Below, piece after piece: positions 4,684-7,467 of a DNA stretch of 7,467 bases (position 1 is the stretch's first letter; each line of letters opens with the position of its first letter). Under the pieces are notes generated by a model that saw only the letters and a program-made list of their open reading frames with translations, was not told the DNA's origin and searched no databases. The DNA comes from Planctomycetota bacterium (GTDB lineage: Bacteria; Planctomycetota; Phycisphaerae; Phycisphaerales; Phycisphaeraceae). Position numbers and translations under genes: made by a program. The stretch covers positions 1 to 7,467 of the forward strand of contig JAJUHR010000086.1 of assembly GCA_029267795.1 (NCBI GenBank), in the 5' to 3' direction.

Positions 4684-6384
4684 ATGACGCAAGCCTCCGC
4701 TTCCAATCAGGCCCCCCTGCCCGGTCGCGTTTGGTGGGCACTCACCATCGCGGTCCTGGTCGCCGCCTCGATCGGAGGAGTCGCCGGCATCGCGGAACTG
4801 CCCCTAGACAGCCACGAGGCCTTCGTGGCCCAAACCGCCCAGGAAATGCACAACCGCGGCGATTGGTTGGTGCCCTACTTTAACCAGCAACCCCGGCTGG
4901 CCAAGCCCCCCGTCGGTTACTGGCTCACCGCCCTGACCGCAACCGCGTGGTCACGCCAGCCGTGGCGGGTCGAACCCTGGCACGCCCGGCTACCCTCGGT
5001 CCTCGCCGGTGTCGCCGCCGTGGGATTCACGATCTGGATGGGCCGAGAGCTCTTCGATCGTGAAACAGGCCTGGCCGCAGGCCTGTTGATGACCACCAGC
5101 GTCGGGTATTTCAACTACACGCACAGCGCCCGCCCGGAGATGTTGTACGCCGCCGGGTGCACCGCCGCGATCGCCTGTTTCGCACGATCCTGGTCCCTCG
5201 CCGCAACCGCCAGCCGTGGCACCCCTTACACCTATGGCATGTGGCTCGCCTTCGCCCTGGCTACGCTCACCAAAGGGCCGCACGTGCCCGCCATCCTCAT
5301 CGCAGGCTTTCTGGTGTTCCTGCTCACCCAGCGCACTGCAGCGAAGACGATCCTGCACGTGTTGCGTCCGACCACGGGGCTGTTGTTGTGCCTAGCCGTC
5401 GCGTTGCCCTGGTGGTGGTGGGTCTACCGTGCGGTGCCGCGCGAGGCCCTTGGCCAGTCCGAGCTAACCGGCTCGGCCCTGCGGATCGGCTGGTCCAACC
5501 TGCTCGACCCAGGATTCGTTTACCGTGCCCCTACATTGATCCTGCCTTGGGCTGTGTTCATTCCCCCAGCGGTCGCGCTGCCGTGGCGCAGCCCGCGACG
5601 AGACAGCGCCCGCCTGCTCGCCTGGACCGTGGCGGTGATGATCGTGCTGATGTCCTTGGGATCCCGTCGCCACGCCTACTACCTGCTACCGATCCTTGGG
5701 CCAATGGCTGTGCTCCTGGGAGCCGGGGCGGTGGATCTTTTTCGCACACTCGCCGCCTCGGGTTCCCCCGCGTCGAAGCGCTGTTGGGGGTGGATCTTGG
5801 CTCTGCACGGGGTAGGGGGGCTGGGGGTCATCGTCTGGCTTTGGGGTTTTGCTGAAACCAATCAACGCCCGCCCCCAGCTATGCCGCTCGCGCTATTCCT
5901 GCTGGCGCTAGCGGTCCTTGCAGCCACCGGCGTCAGGGTCTGGTGGCAGGCGCCCCAACCGGCCTTCCATTGGATCAACTCCGCCTCGGTGATTGTACTG
6001 GTGTTCGTGGGGATCGGGTACGCAGGTGAGGCCCGCTCCAGCCGCCGGTACCTCCACGCGAACCTGGCTCAGGCCATACCGCGGTTAGTCCCGCCAGAAG
6101 TGCCCCTAGCTGCTTGGGAAGCAGACGCTAGCGTCTTCGTCTATTACGCGCACCGCCCGGTCATCGAGTGCCGATCCCCCCAGCAGATCCGAACCGCCCT
6201 CGAACACACCCCCACCCATCGGCTTGCGTTGGTGTCCCCCCCGGGTCGGTTAGCCGATTTGCAGAATCAATTCAACGTCACGGTGCTACGCGAAGTGATT
6301 GGAAAAGAACCAGACGAGCACTGCATCCAGTTGCTTGAGCTTACGCCCCTCGTTCCGTCGCAGGCCCAGGGAACACCCCCCTGA
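4684..6384 (+). CDS. GT39/ArnT-like multi-pass membrane glycosyltransferase
   Basis: A 566-residue integral membrane enzyme of the PMT/ArnT type, expected to take a sugar from a polyprenyl-phosphate donor and attach it to lipid A or another envelope acceptor on the periplasmic side. After a first helix (about 17-37), the large-loop motif LDSHEAF (41-47) carries the acidic/His residues that replace the usual D-E pair. It is followed by RLAKPPVGYW (71-80), ARLPS (101-105), SARPEM (148-153) and LTKGP, all typical of the family. Many further hydrophobic helices occupy 105-450, and a soluble C-terminal part of about 100 residues follows, as in ArnT. It starts 63 bases after the LABN gene with no obvious Shine-Dalgarno at ATG 4684, and is probably the last gene of the operon because the next gene converges on it. 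Donor and acceptor are not deducible. Confidence 0.9.
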   Translation: MTQASASNQAPLPGRVWWALTIAVLVAASIGGVAGIAELPLDSHEAFVAQTAQEMHNRGDWLVPYFNQQPRLAKPPVGYWLTALTATAWSRQPWRVEPWHARLPSVLAGVAAVGFTIWMGRELFDRETGLAAGLLMTTSVGYFNYTHSARPEMLYAAGCTAAIACFARSWSLAATASRGTPYTYGMWLAFALATLTKGPHVPAILIAGFLVFLLTQRTAAKTILHVLRPTTGLLLCLAVALPWWWWVYRAVPREALGQSELTGSALRIGWSNLLDPGFVYRAPTLILPWAVFIPPAVALPWRSPRRDSARLLAWTVAVMIVLMSLGSRRHAYYLLPILGPMAVLLGAGAVDLFRTLAASGSPASKRCWGWILALHGVGGLGVIVWLWGFAETNQRPPPAMPLALFLLALAVLAATGVRVWWQAPQPAFHWINSASVIVLVFVGIGYAGEARSSRRYLHANLAQAIPRLVPPEVPLAAWEADASVFVYYAHRPVIECRSPQQIRTALEHTPTHRLALVSPPGRLADLQNQFNVTVLREVIGKEPDEHCIQLLELTPLVPSQAQGTPP

Positions 6385-6492
6385 CGCGAGCCCCCCAAGG
6401 AACTCTACACCTAAACGAAAAGCTCTAAGAAAGATGCGATAGCTCAGGGGACAGGGGAAGGGGATAGGCGAAGGCTCACGGGCCTCAAAAGA

Positions 6493-6741
6493 TCAAGCGG
6501 CCCCCGGGCCTTCCTGGCCAGAACACGCCACTTTGTCGTTCTCGCTGACCGGCCGGCCCTGCAGTTGCTGCTTGGCCTTCTGTTCTGCCAGCTCCCGGCG
6601 ATTGATGGGCGTCTCCCGCGGGAAGTCGAAGGATAGGCGTACCTTATCCCCGTGGATGTCGACGACGCGGATCACACCCAGCGGGTTCAGCGGGTCGCCG
6701 ATGACGATCTCCTCTCCGATTCGGCGGGTTAATGCGAGCAT
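6493..6741 (-). CDS. csrA: Carbon storage regulator CsrA, RNA-binding translational regulator
   Basis: An 82-residue CsrA/RsmA family protein, a homodimer that binds GGA motifs in mRNA leaders and represses or stabilises messages. The N-terminal MLALTRRIGEEIVIGD retains the RNA-binding strand (L4, R6). VRLSFDFPRE and INRREL follow, with R48 equivalent to the key Arg44 of the E. coli protein. Compared with the E. coli form (61 residues), there is a four-residue insertion after IGD (PLNPLG) and a polar C-terminal extension of about 20 residues. ATG 6741 is supported by AAGGAG eight bases upstream. It lies 177 bases downstream of the nfu-type gene in the same direction and converges on the GT39 gene. 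The partner fliW is not in the window. Targets are unknown. Confidence 0.93.
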   Translation of the reverse strand: MLALTRRIGEEIVIGDPLNPLGVIRVVDIHGDKVRLSFDFPRETPINRRELAEQKAKQQLQGRPVSENDKVACSGQEGPGAA

Positions 6742-6793
6742 CCCAGGCTCTCCTTGCCCTTAACCTCCAACCATGGCCCCACCCGTTTTCTCC
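6742..6793 (-). promoter_or_regulatory. csrA leader with Shine-Dalgarno and three GGA motifs
   Basis: AAGGAGA (GGA at 6753-6751) is the ribosome site of csrA. Two further GGA triplets, in TTGGAGG (6768-6766) and GTGGAGA (6793-6791), lie within 52 bases of the start. This arrangement, with one GGA inside the Shine-Dalgarno, resembles leaders autorepressed by CsrA. Autoregulation here is inference. Confidence 0.4.
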
Positions 6794-6856
6794 ACCCGTG
6801 CCTCACCCCGCCTATCTTCGGAGGCCGTCAAACTCCCCCCACCGCCTTGAGTTAAA

Positions 6857-6911
6857 GACGGTTGGTCCGGAGGGCAGCGCCTCTGCAACATTCCCGCCCC
6901 ACTAGACCGTC
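6857..6911 (-). terminator. Possible branched hairpin after the nfu-type gene
   Basis: On the minus strand, GACGGT (6911-6906) pairs with ACCGTC (6862-6857), with GAGG/CCTC able to form a small inner stem, and is followed by TTTAA. It begins eight bases after the stop codon. The long interior and short U-run make it a weak terminator, so csrA may be partly read through from the gene upstream. Confidence 0.25.
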
Positions 6912-6918
6912 CCCCTCT

Positions 6919-7182
6919 TTAAGGGACCTGCTCCACAGCGGTGACCTCCGGGACCTTCTCCCGAATGTTCCGCTCGATACCCATTTGAAGTGTCATCGTG
7001 CTGGACGGGCAGCCCACGCAGGCCCCGTGCAGCCTGATCCTCGCCACCCCCTCGTGAGTCACTTCGACCAATTCCAGATCGCCCCCGTCGGATTGCACCG
7101 CCGGCCGGATACGCCCCAGTACCCGCTCAACTCGTTCAAACAAACTCTCCGGGCTGTTTTGCGTCGTGTCTTCGGCATTCAT
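6919..7182 (-). CDS. NifU-like C-terminal domain (Nfu-type) Fe-S cluster scaffold/carrier
   Basis: An 87-residue stand-alone Nfu domain. RIRPAVQSDGGDLELVEV (24-41) and GACVGCPSSTMTL (53-65) are the family hallmarks. C55 and C58 form the CxxC pair that, in a dimer, holds a 4Fe-4S cluster for transfer to client apoproteins in the cytoplasm. The length is normal for the short Nfu class (about 75-95). I chose ATG 7182; an in-frame TTG at 7194 would add four residues, and neither has a clear Shine-Dalgarno. A perfect TATAAT lies about 55 bases upstream, with an inverted repeat between. csrA follows in the same direction. No suf or isc gene is adjacent, so the clients are unknown. Confidence 0.92.
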   Translation of the reverse strand: MNAEDTTQNSPESLFERVERVLGRIRPAVQSDGGDLELVEVTHEGVARIRLHGACVGCPSSTMTLQMGIERNIREKVPEVTAVEQVP

Positions 7183-7198
7183 TCGGCTTACCAATACG

Positions 7199-7222
7199 AT
7201 TCGGTTAACTTCTCTACCGAAT
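7199..7222 (-). promoter_or_regulatory. Inverted repeat in the nfu-type leader, operator or hairpin
   Basis: ATTCGGT (7199-7205) and ACCGAAT (7216-7222) are perfect 7-base arms with a 10-base spacer. The repeat lies just downstream of the predicted transcription start, the usual place for a repressor operator or a leader hairpin near the ribosome site. The arms do not match an IscR or SufR site that I know. Confidence 0.5.
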
Positions 7223-7235
7223 TGACTATGAAATC

Positions 7236-7241
7236 ATTATA
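7236..7241 (-). promoter_or_regulatory. Perfect -10 box (TATAAT) of the nfu-type gene
   Basis: TATAAT on the minus strand (complement of 7236-7241), in a locally AT-rich patch within GC-rich DNA. At 17-base spacing the -35 would be TAGATT, a weak match, so activity may depend on the strong -10 or on an activator. Transcription would start near 7229. Confidence 0.6.
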
Positions 7242-7276
7242 GACACAAGCCCACCACAATCTACAGGACCGAATCC

Positions 7277-7467
7277 CTACCTCGCTCGCACAAGACCCCG
7301 CACCCACCACCATCCCTCCCAGCCCACTCCGATCAGTACCAGCACACCAGGCACCGGTACTGCCTCAGACTCCCAGATCTCGTTCATAACCCCCGGGTTC
7401 AGCCGGAACGGCGGAGCGTGCCCGCGAAGATACCCCTCCATATCCGGCACCCCGGTCAAGTACAACA
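7277..7467 (-). CDS. 3' end of a secreted protein with variant PEP-CTERM-like tail (partial)
   Basis: The last 63 residues of a minus-strand gene whose start lies beyond the right edge. A polar stretch (YLTGVPDMEGYLRGHAPPFRLNPG) leads into EAVPVPGVLVLIGVG, then a Trp-rich segment and a basic end, RGLVRAR, before TAG. This order (VPxPG, hydrophobic run, basic tail) resembles the PEP-CTERM sorting signal in its planctomycete VPxPG form, though the hydrophobic run is short and interrupted by Glu. The body of the protein cannot be seen, so its function is unknown. Together with the PEP-CTERM protein at 808-1941 it suggests an exosortase in this genome. Confidence 0.55.
   Translation of the reverse strand, partial: LYLTGVPDMEGYLRGHAPPFRLNPGVMNEIWESEAVPVPGVLVLIGVGWEGWWWVRGLVRAR

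Noticed and set aside
6862..7242. A 126-residue plus-strand open frame opposite the Nfu-type gene
   Set aside because: Antisense shadow; the minus strand encodes the intact CxxC Nfu domain.

Overview
The window looks like a GC-rich chromosomal segment of a planctomycete, most likely of the Phycisphaerae type. This rests on several co-occurring traits: a prepilin-like protein with the C-terminal H-X9-DG motif, a PEP-CTERM (exosortase-sorted) surface protein plus a second PEP-CTERM-like tail, a lipid A export/glycosylation cassette typical of a Gram-negative envelope, and an extended CsrA. No mobile element, CRISPR array or rRNA was seen. The lineage is inferred from gene content, not from a marker gene.

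Left block, minus strand (about 2466 down to 44). A promoter candidate is followed by a roughly 110-nt leader, a cobalamin (B12) riboswitch aptamer, a possible expression platform, and two translationally coupled genes. The first gene encodes an exported beta-propeller-like protein ending in a PEP-CTERM signal. The second encodes a type IV pilin/pseudopilin-like protein. Neither is a recognised B12 gene, so the riboswitch points to a B12-responsive cell-surface function. The best hypothesis is capture or docking of B12, by analogy with the Bacteroides surface beta-propeller BtuG. This is the most interesting part of the window.

Centre, plus strand. A tRNA-Gly(GCC) with its own promoter is followed by a three-gene envelope glycosylation cassette: a soluble DPM1/ArnC-like GT2 glycosyltransferase, a stand-alone lipid-A-disaccharide-synthase N-terminal (LABN) membrane protein whose TTG start overlaps the preceding stop codon, and a multi-pass GT39/ArnT-like glycosyltransferase. 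A plausible order of work is that GT2 loads a sugar onto a polyprenyl phosphate, the LABN protein helps present or flip it, and the GT39 enzyme transfers it to lipid A or another envelope acceptor on the periplasmic side.

Right block, minus strand. An Nfu-type Fe-S scaffold gene has a perfect TATAAT -10 box and a 7-bp inverted repeat just downstream of it. It is followed by csrA, which has a strong Shine-Dalgarno and three GGA motifs in its leader. At the right edge lies the 3' end of another secreted protein with a variant PEP-CTERM-like tail.

Noncoding stretches longer than 300 bases: only 1942-2947, which holds the riboswitch, its leader and promoter, and the tRNA promoter; 2470-2870 shows nothing I can name.
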